Of a DNA stretch of 64,000 nucleotides, positions 1 to 12,000 are shown in pieces (the stretch's first letter is position 1; the number at the start of each line of letters is the position of its first letter). The position numbers and the translations under genes were made by a program. Under the pieces are notes generated by a model that searched no databases, was not told where the DNA came from, and saw only the letters and a program-made list of their open reading frames with translations. Source of the DNA: Anthopleura xanthogrammica (Eukaryota; Cnidaria; Anthozoa; Actiniaria; Actiniidae); NCBI GenBank assembly GCA_964019055.1, contig OZ025206.1, forward strand, positions 1,861,001 to 1,925,000, given 5' to 3'.

Positions 1-874
1 CTATCAAGTACAACCTTCCTACATTATATATAATGATCTTGATTAGCGATTTTCTCTGACTTTACGAGACAGCAACGAGGTTTTTTCGGGAAACATATTG
101 CGCATATTTATGTTTGAAAGATGTCTTTTTCTGTGTGGTCTTTGGTGAGAACTGACAGGGCAAGCCAGTTTCGCTGAAGGAAAACTATCTCCTGGTTGTC
201 GTCAGGGGATATTCCTTGCTCAGGCTAGGGGATACTGCTAGGTACTAGAGTAACTTTCAAGACTAGTGATGAAATAAACATACCTATTTGAGTATCGAAA
301 CTGTTCACTGCAAAATAAACGTTTTATCAATGTAATTACTCTTAGCCAAAATGTGTTTAAACTGGTAATTTGTACAGGTTTTTCCCTTAGTTTTTGTTTT
401 CTGTATTTTCATAAATGGAAATATTCAACAAGGAGTTAGCTTTCTTGTAGATCACTATCAGCTCGTCTGACTTTTACAAGTTCTTGAAGTCAGAAGAAGG
501 TAGGGAAGGTGAAGAATTTCGGGCTGGAATGCGAGATGATGTGCGATCCGGAGGCCGAAGCTGCCTGCCTTGTGACGTCTCGTTTTTACAGTAAGGAGAG
601 CGAGTCAAATTAACCCCCGAACTTTCGAAGCCCTAAACAAGCATTTTTGAGGCTTTTTCGCAGGAAAAAAAAAAAAAAAAAAAAAAAAACACTTCAAAAC
701 ACGTAATAAACTATCAAACGTTATTTTAAGATAAAACGTTTTTGATGAGCGACTACTGAGGACAGATTTTAGGAGCAAAATTTGAACTACATCGATTAAC
801 GGCTATTTCTGTGCCACAGGGATCCCAAGCCAACAAACCCTAAACCAAAGATACTTAGGGTGGTAAGGCTGTGA
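1..874. other. No gene recognised; unique AT-rich sequence with a poly-A run
   Basis: I see no convincing exon here. A run of about 27 A lies near 666-690. A short open stretch at about 478-600 has possible splice sites but resembles nothing I know. The upstream exons of the ferritin-like gene that starts at 1134 are not visible and may lie before the window. Confidence 0.4.
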
Positions 875-1110
875 TTGAAGTCAGCCAAGAGGTCAAGAGA
901 GTCAGCCGATCCTCTGCACATAAAACTGATCTTCTCTGTGGATCCAACAACCCTAGATTTTCCATAAAGCGTGTTTATGTGTATATGAAAGGTTATATGT
1001 CGAAAATATGGAAGAAGACCGTTATATATTATCCATTGAATTACAGAGCGACTTAGTTGTTTACACTTTGAAGTCCAGATGCTAATGAGTAAAATTGTCA
1101 CGTGCGGGGC
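875..1110 (-). repeat. Dispersed repeat, unfilled copy of the repeat at 52805-53460
   Basis: The reverse complement of this stretch matches 52805-53460 almost base for base, but the other copy is interrupted by a 384-bp insertion. This copy therefore shows the empty target site for that insertion. Confidence 0.8.
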
Positions 1111-1133
1111 GACGTGCGGGGCGTGAAATTTAG

Positions 1134-2900
1134 CGAAAAAGTCCAACTGCCATGGACAACCCAATGGCATGGACCAAGGGAAAAGAACTTTCTCATTATT
1201 TTCTTTTCTATTCGATCGCCGAGAAGCACCAGATCCGAATGATTGACAAAGCACAACAAGAGAAAAATGGAAATGTTCCAGATAATGTGGTTGACTTCAC
1301 AGAGGTATAATGATAAGCAATATAACAGTGATTATGATGATCATATTGTAATGATCATCTATGGTTGTTATTGCAGCACCTTTTCTATTTGCATACCGTG
1401 CCCGAACTCGAATACGACCCCGTAGACTTCTATGGCCGTTAACAGAAATAAGCTGTGAACTTCTATTAGAACGATTTTATGCAACTCTTGATACCGTTTC
1501 CACCTCAGCTTAATTAGCACTGAAGGGCGTAGCTTCCTTTACGCAAATACGCACTTGAGAAATTCACTGACCTGAAGCCTTTGACTTTGTACGCAATGTA
1601 CGCATTTGCGCATGATCAATGGTAGAGCTTAGTGTTATTTGTTATTTGAGATTTGTCCGCAGGCTGGTGCTGTACAATTGAACACGGGGCCCCCTTCGAG
1701 GTACATTGCACCAATTCCCAACTCCTTAAAACTCCCATTCCCATCCCGCAATCAAACCATTAAGAAATCATTAGTAAAGGCAAGACACTGAGGGTGGTCA
1801 CTGCCAGGGTTTCTTTACGTCCTCAGTGGTTCTTTTACGTCCCTCCGATGCAGGATTAGGTAGTGTGGAGAGACGTGACCATTTTACGTGGTCATCCGAG
1901 CCAAGCGAAGGTCTAACAGTTTGTAGATGTTATTACGAAGGCAGCACCTTCTCCTCAGTTAGTTTTCGAGTCCGGCCGCCGGGACTTGAACCCACGACCT
2001 CCCGCACGAAAGTCCGGTGCTCAACCAACTGAGCCAACCGGGTGGCGGTCTAGAGAGTGCTAGATATATATCGAACAGCAAAATACAAATTCCTAATCAA
2101 TTCAAATTAAATTCTTATCCAATAAAGCTTCGAGGAGCTTTCGTATTTGTACAACATCCGAAAGTAAATTTCGTGTAAGTTACGTTCGTAGGCAGACGAC
2201 GTACGATTGATAGACGTTTAAAAAAATATCGATCTGCTAACATCTTACTAAGTGGGAGACACATTTGTACTCAGACCCCTCACAATAACTCTTTTCGACG
2301 CTTTGAGCATCCACGAGTTAAAAACAAGTCGTTGGTACTCTGGTGTTGAATCGTGGATATCTCGAAAACTAAATCTCTCCAGATTTGAAATCAGCCCTTA
2401 ATTGGGTTTTAAAACGATTCAAAACATTTTTCATGGATTTCTTCAATAGCGGGTAGTCGGTATGTCTTGTTATCCCAGCCAATATTTTTTCTTTGTCCCT
2501 ACAGTTATGTAACGGCATCTATTACTTCGATGGACCCAAGATTCACTTCGATCCAGAAGGCGTATGGCCAATGGTGCCAAACCCTAACATGTCCAAATAC
2601 AAGAAAGGGACCAAGGCTTATCTAATGGCCGATAAGTTCAACATGGTCTACACGAAGATGCTCAAGTCACTGCAACATGTTTTCAATGGCCATCCTGATA
2701 GTCTGAACGATACTCTTGGTTTGATGTACTCGTTGAAGCTTCATCTGAAGAAACTGATTCGTACACCGATCGATCCGGATGGTGACCCGGATGTTGGCCG
2801 GATATGTAAGGCTTCATCTGCGTTAGTATTTTTAGATTTAACTAAGCTTTCGGCCATTGCGAGCAAAAGAAAGATGACAGCACTAAAGGAAATGGCTTAG
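1134..2900 (+). CDS. Ferritin-like (VioB/iminophenyl-pyruvate dimer synthase-type) domain protein, partial, two exons
   Basis: Exons 1134-1304 (after ..TTTAG, donor GAG|GTATAA) and 2505-2900 (after ..CCTACAG) join in phase 0. The first reads ..KGKELSHYFLFYSIAEKHQ, the second FDPEGVWPMVPNP and then LMYSLKLHLKKLIRTP. This order of motifs (an E..HY helix, the FDPEGVWPM loop, a final M/L-rich helix ending in RTP) is what I remember from the ferritin-like domain of PF12902, shared with VioB and RebD. The function is not established, and those enzymes are bacterial oxidative-dimerisation proteins. The 5' part is missing. The ORF runs to a stop at 2898-2900, but a good donor (GTAAGG) at 2806 suggests the real exon may end after DPDVG and continue elsewhere. 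The gene converges on canopy, whose stop codon is 170 bp away. Confidence 0.6.
1783..2048 (-). mobile_element. tRNA-derived SINE
   Basis: On the minus strand a tRNA-like head (about 2045-1970) has an A-box-like segment (TGGCTCAGTTGG) and a B-box (GGTTCAAGTCC). It is followed by a conserved tRNA-unrelated body. A second copy with the same body is at 5288-5410. The tRNA-like part is embedded in the SINE, so it is not called as a tRNA gene. Confidence 0.75.
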
Positions 2901-3070
2901 AACGACTTAGAACAAACGACTGCTACGCAGGCTGTGCGACAAGCTGCTGTTGTCTACTGTATTCCCGCACCTTTAGTGTTACTTGAGATAAGCTTAAATT
3001 GAGTGTAATTTTTCTTCTTCTTTATATTAGAAATTGATATTTTGTAATGTGATTTAAACAAGATAACCTA

Positions 3071-6000
3071 TCATAATTCTTCTTTACTGTTGTCATTTTC
3101 TTGGGCATCTCCACTAACGGGGCACAAATCTGCAATTTGAAAGTTAAAAAGATAATATTTTGATATTTTACATACACTTACAGTACATCTTGTCATCCCT
3201 TGATCTTATTCAAGCTGATCCAAAACACTGTTTTCCGTTTGGATTGGACTATGGGACTGGGATGGATTGGATGGGACTGGTATGGATTGGATGTGACTGG
3301 TATGGATTGGATGGGACTGGAATGGATTGGATGGGACTGGGATGGATTGGATGGGACTGGGATGGATTGGATGGGACTGGGATGGATTGGATGGGACTGG
3401 GATGGATTGGATGGGACTGGAATGGATTGGATGGGACTGGGATGGATTGGATGGGACTGGGATGGATTGGATGGGACTGGGATGGATTGGATGGGACTGG
3501 AATTGATTGGATGTGACTGAGATGGATTGGATGGGACTGGAATGGATTGGATGGGACTGGAATGGATTGGATGGGACTGGGATGGATTGGATGGGACTGG
3601 GATGGATTGGATGGGACTGGGATGGATTGGATGGGACTGGAATTGATTGGATGTGACTGAGATGGATTGGATGTGACTGGAATGGTTTGGATGGGACTGG
3701 TATGGATTGGATGGGACTGGGATGGATTGGATGGGACTGGGATGGATTGGATGGGACTGGGATGGATTGGATGGGACTGGGATGGATTGGATGGGACTGG
3801 GATGGATTGGATGGGACTGGGATGGATTGGATGGGACTGGGATGGATTGGATGGGACTGGAATGGTTTGGATGGGACTGGGATGGATTGGATGGGACTGG
3901 AATGGATTGGATGTGCCTGGAATAGATTGGATGTGCCTGGAATGGATTGGATGGGACTGGAATGGATTGGATGTGCCTGGAATGGATTGGATGGGACTGG
4001 AATGGATTGGATGTGACTGGGATGGATTGGATGTGACTGGAATGGATTGGATGTGCCTGGAATGGATTGGATGGGACTGGGATGGATTGGATGGGACTGG
4101 AATGGATTGGATGGGACTGGGATGGATTGGATGGGACTGGGATGGATTGGATGGGACTGGGATGGATTGGATGGGACTGGGATGGATTGGATGGGACTGG
4201 AATGGATTGGATGTGACTGAGATGGATTGGATGTGACTGGAATGGTTTGGATGGGACTGGTATGGATTGGATGGGACTGGGATGGATTGGATGGGACTGG
4301 GATGGATTGGATGGGACTGGGATGGATTGGATGGGACTGGGATGGATTGGATGGGACTGGGATGGATTGGATGGGACTGGGATGGATTGGATGGGACTGG
4401 GATGGATTGGATGGGACTGGAATGGTTTGGATGGGACTGGGATGGATTGGATGGGACTGGAATGGATTGGATGTGCCTGGAATGGATTGGATGTGCCTGG
4501 AATGGATTGGATGGGACTGGAATGGATTGGATGTGCCTGGAATGGATTGGATGGGACTGGAATGGATTGGATGTGACTGGGATGGATTGGATGTGACTGG
4601 AATGGATTGGATGTGCCTGGAATGGATTGGATGGGACTGGGATGGATTGGATGGGACTGGAATGGATTGGATGGGACTGGGATGGATTGGATGGGACTGG
4701 GATGGATTGGATGGGACTGGAATTGATTGGATGGGACTGGAATGGATTGGATGTGCCTGGAATGGATTGGATGGGACTGGGATGGATTGGATGTGACTGG
4801 AATGGATTGGATGGGACTGGAATGGATTGGATGTGCCTGGAATTGATTGGATGGGACTGGGATGGATTGGATGTGACTGGGATGGATTGGATGGGACTGG
4901 AATGGATTGGATGGGACTGGAATTGATTGGATGGGACTGGGATGGATTGGATGGGACTGGAATGGTTTGGATGTGACTGGGATGGATTGGATGGGACTGG
5001 AATGGATTGTATGTGACTGGGATGGAAAGGAACCCTAAATGCGATATTTGAAGAGAAACATTATATGTATACTCAAACAAAGAATCTTCTGCTAAAGGCG
5101 ATGACGCATCATCTGAAATGTGAACATCAACCAATAAGAAACTAGAACTTACGTAATGTTTGACTACAAAGAGTGTCTTTTTGATTCTCATGTTCATGCT
5201 TCAATACTTCAATAACTTCTTCATCATGCTCTCCTAGGACATCTTCACACTAAATAATCAAAGAAAAACAAAGAGCTTTATGAGCACAAAATGGTCATCC
5301 AAGCCAAGAGGAAGCGCTAACCATTTGCAGATCATTTTTAAAGCAAAGGCAGCAGCTTTTGAGTGTAGGTCTGGCCGCGGAGGCTTGAACCCATGACCTC
5401 CTGCAAAATAGATTCTTCCACAGTCCCTCGCTTGGCTGCTGCACTCTCCATGCTAAGGGACTGCAGTGGCGGATCAAGAATGATTTCAATGGGGGTGACT
5501 GGTACCTAGCAAGGCATTAAATAGTGTATTTTTTTCTTTTTTTTAGCATTTTTTTCATTCCCTTAGTGTGGAGAGTGCAGTGACCAAGCGAGTGTGGAAG
5601 AGTCTACCTCCACAACAGACTGCTACCCAACCAAATGATTCAACAGAACACAATCAGAACACAAAAGACTTACAACACGTTTTAATTTCTCAGCAATCTC
5701 TCCACTCATGGAAATATTTGACAAGTTGACAGGTGATCCATCATGTGACGATGTCCTGACATAGGTCTTCTTGCCTGTACCAGGCTCAGTCGATTCAGCA
5801 TACTGCTTCATGCTATCACATATATTCTCCAGCAGCTCAGTCAGATGGGTTTCAGATCTTGCATATGGAATCTAAATTAAAACAGTATTATCATTATTAT
5901 TTTTTTAAAATAATATTTAAACAGGTTGCCCAATTCAGCATAGCTAGTTTAAATGGGGACAGGTGTACGATGCATGGCTCACACAAGAAATGTGTGCTCA

Positions 6001-9000
6001 TGCAAATTTGCTTCAAGGATTGAATCAAGGGTGGCATAGCAGTAGTACATTTGCCTTTTATCTCTGGGGTCTCGGGTTTGATTTTAGTATAGTGTGCACT
6101 CTCATTTCTATTCTCACTCTTTCATCTTGAAGAAAAAATGAAAAGAAGAAAAAAAAAAAAGATGTAACTGTACCTTTCTGGAGTAACTCTGTTTACCAGT
6201 TGGATCTACTCTGAAGCTTTCCACCTTATTGAAAGAAGTAGACCAATGACATAATTATGCATTTTTTCAAATTAAGAAACGCATCCTGTCTCTACAGGAG
6301 GGGGAGGGGATCCAGGGGAGGGGTGCAGGATGCCACCTCCTGGATCGACTTCGTGTCCCTATTTTGAAGATAACCAATACAAAATAATGTTTTCTTTCTT
6401 TGATTCTGAGGGTTGCACCCCTCCCTGGGCAGACTTTGTGCCCCTACTTTGCAAGTTGAAAGATATTCTCAAGTTTCAATCCTTTTCTTTTCTTTTCTTT
6501 TTTTGGTTCGGAGTTTTCATAGGCAGGGGCCCCTACGATACTGCACCCCTCCCTGAACAAAATCCTGGATCCACCCCTGCTCTACCTTCCCCTCCCCCAA
6601 CAAGTGGAATTGACATTCCCCATTAGTAGAGGGCTGTGTATATTCTATATCATGATTGTACATTCACCTATCAGGGACCACAGAGCATAGTTTTGAAATG
6701 GGCGGGGGAGCTAATCTGGGGGGTCTGGGTGAATGCCTACACCCCCTGAAAATTTTTAGATTAAGTGTCGTTGTCAGAGAAAACCAGGCAGAGCCCGCGG
6801 ATGAAGGTTGGCCGATTTCCTTCAAATTTCTACCATAGATTCTCCTTTCGAAATGATTAAGAATGATGGGTTTCTTGGGTATATTCATTTGTTTCTTCCG
6901 AGATTTGACCACCCCCCCTTGTTTTTGCTAATTTGCATAAGAAATTTATCTCAAATTTAGGGTTATTTGCATAGGATTTTTGACCTACTTCCCATTGATT
7001 GTTATCGCTCATACTCTTTGTACGAAATATCCCACATCTGATGAAATGATTATCAACAGATGAGCTGTTTTGGGTAACTTTGGTTATCACAACAAATTTT
7101 TAATTTTCGCTTCTGAGCAGCTTTGAGAAATGTAGCAATTTTCGGTCATTTAAAAAAAATAATTTCTCCCATGTGCGCGAACGAATTTTGGAGTAAAACC
7201 ACTCAATCTGTAGTGTTTCTATAGTAGATTGAAGGCAAATAAATTTTAGGTTGGGACCTATCAACACTTTTGAACGAAAGGCCATTACATCTGCTAAAAA
7301 TTTGCATATATTTTACCGCAACTTGTTTACGTTTCACAGACGTCTCGCATAGAAACTTGTACAAATTTGTATTTTAGCGTTTACATTCTGTTTTATGTCT
7401 GTTTTGATCATCTTTCTGGTGCAGGAACAGGAGATTGAAATAAAAGCATTGCATTTTGACTTTGTTTTTGTCTAGAGATTTTAATCTCTAGACAAAAAAA
7501 TTGACAGCTTGACTTGATTTCTAACAGACTGCCTTTTAGATCGTCGCGTCACTATGTAGTCAATGGCAATAGAAATATTCCGATAATCTACCAGTCGAAT
7601 TGTGAAACCTTACTAAGATTTCTAACATGAGTTCGATGAGTTGCTCTTTTATTTCTAACGAATCGCCTTGTGATGATGTGGGTATTGGAACATCTATAAT
7701 ACCTCTTGTAGCATGTAATCGAGATATGAATCCTCTTCTCGAAAGCATTGGCGTGAGCGGTCCAAGTGTTGTAAGCGAAGCAGATCTCATCATGAATCGT
7801 GCTGGGTATTTCACTGCTTCTCCACAAGAGAAAGCTGTAATGACAGTTTGTCCAAAACACAGAAAGTCACTGACATCCGACTGGGCTGGCCGTAAGAGCA
7901 ACAAATGTGCTTATCCTTTTCACAAAGGAGAAAAGAGGAAGCTACCTAAACCACGTCGTGTAAATGCTGTAATGTCAACAGAAATATATAACGAACACAG
8001 CATTGTGGTTCCCATTGGATCAGGTAAGAACAGCATTAGCTTCTTATATAAAAATCAATATCTGCAATTTATTTTTTGAACTCGACACGTATGCATAATT
8101 TCACAGCAAGTGTAAAATGCTTCATAATAAGAACGGAACATTCTATGGTTTCTGATGTACTGTTGGTATGCTTGTGTATATATCGGGTGGATCATAATTT
8201 TAGGTTTTAGTATTTTAATTATTCTTAGTTGATTTTAGTAGTTATTATTTTTATAATTATGTTACATTTTTTATTTTTATCATTATTTCAATATTTGTTA
8301 TTGTATTCTTTTATTGCGCATTTGATCATATTTCAATGGAATTTGCGCATTATAAATATTATTATTATTATTAATATTATTATTATCTTTTATCTGGGGA
8401 GGGGGTGCAGAACTCTCACCCCACCCCCACCCCCAAAGCGACATGAAAATGGCAGAAAAATATTCATGCATGCGGAGGAAAAATTTTTGCACACATCTCC
8501 CACCCCTTTCCCTTCACAAACCTAAGGGTACATCAGCTAATTGGAGCTAGTGAGTGCAGAGTGATACTGAAAAAAAGCAAGGAATTCGTAAAAATGTATG
8601 TTACAAAAAAATGCAATTTTTTTCATGCAATTGATGATTGAATTGGATGGGTGGGTTAGTGAATGAATGAAGAAAGGGAGGTAGGGAGGAAGAAAGTAGG
8701 GAAGGAAGGAGGGAATATTCTTTCAAGAAAATACGCAGTATTTGAATTATTTAGTATTTTTACAAAGCGGTTTATTCCATTGTAGCTATTTGTACTCTTT
8801 GCCGTAAAGATCACTACAAGACACACGGCACCAAGCATAGTGAAGAGGTATGTAATTATGGTTAAGTAGACCTTGTTTTAAAAGTACTTACATGAGTAAA
8901 AACTTATATATTTTTGTAATACACATTCGTTCCTTCTTTTAATTTGTCTGTAGCATCCGTCATTGCAGCAAAAAGATAAACACAAAGAAATAATTCCAGA

Positions 9001-12000
9001 AAAAGATGACAACGAAAAAATGATTGCAGAGAGTGGTGGTGATAGTGAATCGGATGAAGTGATTGCCGTTTCTTCACAATCTACACAGTCATCACAGAGT
9101 TCGCAGTGCTCACAGTCTTCACAAAGCTCGATTCCTGAAGCAGAAATAAGTATTTGGGTTGATGAGATAGAGGCACAAAACCAAAAGAGGGCAAACCTAA
9201 ATGAAGCCATCGACAGCATCACGGATGGCCGCTATAGTCCTGTAAAGTCAACCCTGAATACAGATTGGAATGATGTTTCTGACACCCAGCAGCGGTACTA
9301 TGTACGCAAGGCTAAGGAAGCCATTGCTGCTTCTCTCTCCGTTTTAGCACCTGGCCAAGAGGAGCTGGTATGGAGAGCAGTACAAACAGAGCCACTTCAA
9401 GAGACATTCAGCCGCAAGCACTTCGATCCGCACAGTGGTATCGTAGATGTTTTAGTAAAGGCTTTCGATGAGGCAGACACTTGGCAGACCAAACGTCAGA
9501 TTCTATCGCTATTTGCTAACGACTTTACCAAGAGCGAGCTACAAGAAATGATACCAGGATTATCCAAGTGGAGGATAGATCAAGCACGGCTTCACGCCAC
9601 AGAAGAAGGCAAAGGGCAGCCACCTCTTGAAAGACCTATATATCGCACTAGAATTGACCCCGTCAAAGTCGACCATTTTATTAACTACATTTCACGACCA
9701 GAGTTTGTTCAAGATGTAGCATTTGGCACGAAAACTCTCAAGCTTGATTCTGGAGAAAGAGTTACCATTCCAGCAGTTATCCGAACGATGCTACCATCTC
9801 GAATCATCAGTCAGTACCTGTTGCATTGCAGTGAGCAGAACTTTGATCCAGCAAGTGAACGTTCCTTGTACAGGATCGTGGAATTGTGCTCGGCATCCAT
9901 GCAAAGATCCTTACATGGACTTGATAACGTTACTGCCGAGGGAGCAGAAGCTTTTGATAAGATGTCGTCCATTGTTGATAGTGTAGCTGAGCATGGAATG
10001 AATACGAATGTTGTTCGGAAGTTACTGAAAGCTGGAAAGAGGTATTTGAAGACCGACTACAAGATACACGTCGGAAGGAACGAACAGTGCAGCGACCATT
10101 GTAGCGTTCATGCCCTATCTGATGCAGCCTGCCCAAAGTTAAAAGCTAAATGCAAACATGACCACAAGCACGAGTGTGAACGATGTGAAGCACTTGAACA
10201 GCTATTTGAAGGCGTCGAGAAGCTGGTAAATGAAGTCCAGATTTCAGAAGAACAGAAAGCTCGCCTCAAATTTGAATTTTCGCTATGTAAGACCAGCATC
10301 AAAGCGTGGAAGGCACACTTGCTTAGGACGAGAAATCAAGAAGAAGCAAAACAAGACGTGCTCAACAACCTTGATGATAAATCTTGTCTTGTCATAATGG
10401 ATTGGGCGATGAAGTTTCTCCCCATTCAATATCGAGAGAAAATGGAAGACTTCTTTGGCAAGCGCGGTCTAAGTTGGCACGTGAGCGCAGTGATCACCAC
10501 TCAAAAGAAAGATGGAGACGGGAAGAACGAGTTTGAAGTAGAATGCTTTATCCATCTTTTTAACAAGTGCACCCAAGAAAGTTTTGCAGTATTGTCTATT
10601 GTTGAAGATCTCTTAAAGAATGTGAAAGCCGAGTACCCCAACATTAGCCAGGTATATTTTCGCTCTGATAACGCCGGTTGTTATCACAATGGCGCGCTTC
10701 TGCTTAGTCTCCAAAAGGTGGGAGAAAGGACTGGCATCATACCGATTCAGTACGATTTTTCAGAACCGCAGTCTGGCAAGGACATATGCGACCGCAAAAC
10801 GGCATCGATGAAAGCACACATTCGACGTTGGGTTGATGAGAAGCATAATGTATCCACTGCAGAAGAGATGAAAGAGGCTTTAGAGTCTCATGGTGGGCTG
10901 AAGGGCTGTCGCGCATCTGTAGTACAGGTAGACACGACAAAAGAAGAGAATCAAGGAAGCAAAATTCCTGGGATTAGTGTCCTGAACAATTTCAAGTTTG
11001 AGAAAACAGGCATTAGAGTATGGAAAGCCTTTGATATTGGTTCTGGACGCCTCCTGAAGTACAAAGAGCTAAATGTCCAACCACAGGGTGATACTGGTTT
11101 GAAGGTGATACAGCCCTTTTGCTCTTCTATCAAAGATCGCGGGACGGTGGGGAAAAGCAGCAGAAAGAACACCAAGAGGATTTTTTCCTGCATAGAGACA
11201 GGGTGTATCCTGACTTTTGCATCTCAGTCAGAGTTAGACAAGCATCTTGAAACCGGCCAACATAAGCGACTGCTTGAAACAGAATCAATGTACGACAAAA
11301 TACGTATGAAATGGGCTAGCAAGGTGACTGGTATGGCTGTTCAAGATGATCACCGTCCATCCACGAGCACAAATACGACTGATTCAGGAGAGCTAAGAGA
11401 AACCCCAGACAAGACCAGCAAAAGAGCACAGGGCTGGGCCCTAAAGTCGACCAAGAAGTCTTCAAGAATGACGGAAAAAGTAAAGAAGTTCTTAGAAAAC
11501 AAATTTGCTGAGGGAGCGCGAAGTAGACTCAAAGCCGATCCAGCGCAGTTAGCCAAGGAAATGAAGGTTGCAAAAAATAAAGAAGGGCAGTTTGTCTTTG
11601 CACCTGAAGAATGGAGGACCGCCAAGCAGATACGAAACCTGTTTTCCAGGCTGAAGGTTTTGCAGAACAAGAGAGGTATTGGAGAGGAGGAGGTAACCGA
11701 AGAGGACATCACAGCACTAGAGGCAGAAATTGATGCTGATGATCTACGAACCACTGTGCTGAATGATATGGTAGCACTAGACCATCCCATTGTAGTTGGT
11801 GTCAACAACGTTTGTGAACTTTTCAACTCCAACAAACTTCGATCTCTTAAACTGGCTGCCCTCAAAGAGATTAGTCAAGAGTTGAAAGTCGAGCCAAACG
11901 GTTCTTCCGCGAGAAAGAAGTCCTATTATGAGCCAATTGAAGATCTTGCTAAACAGTGCTCTTGCATGAAAGACAAGTGAACAACATGATACCTGAAGTA

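Noticed and set aside
796..1254. 152-residue minus-strand ORF
   Set aside because: It overlaps a dispersed repeat and is antisense to the ferritin-like exon. No family resemblance.
1970..2045. tRNA gene on the minus strand
   Set aside because: Box A and box B are present, but the fold is imperfect and the sequence continues into a repeated body shared with 5288-5410, so it is a SINE head.
3206..5197. 663-residue minus-strand ORF rich in Ile-Pro-Ser-Asn-His, and shorter Trp-Gly-rich plus-strand ORFs
   Set aside because: They are translations of the 20-bp minisatellite. The unit has no stop in the frames used, so length is automatic. The real canopy exons on this strand are in other frames and flank it.
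7100..7285. 61-residue ORF found identically at 13327-13512
   Set aside because: It lies in the transposon's inverted ends; identity reflects the inverted repeat, not a conserved gene.
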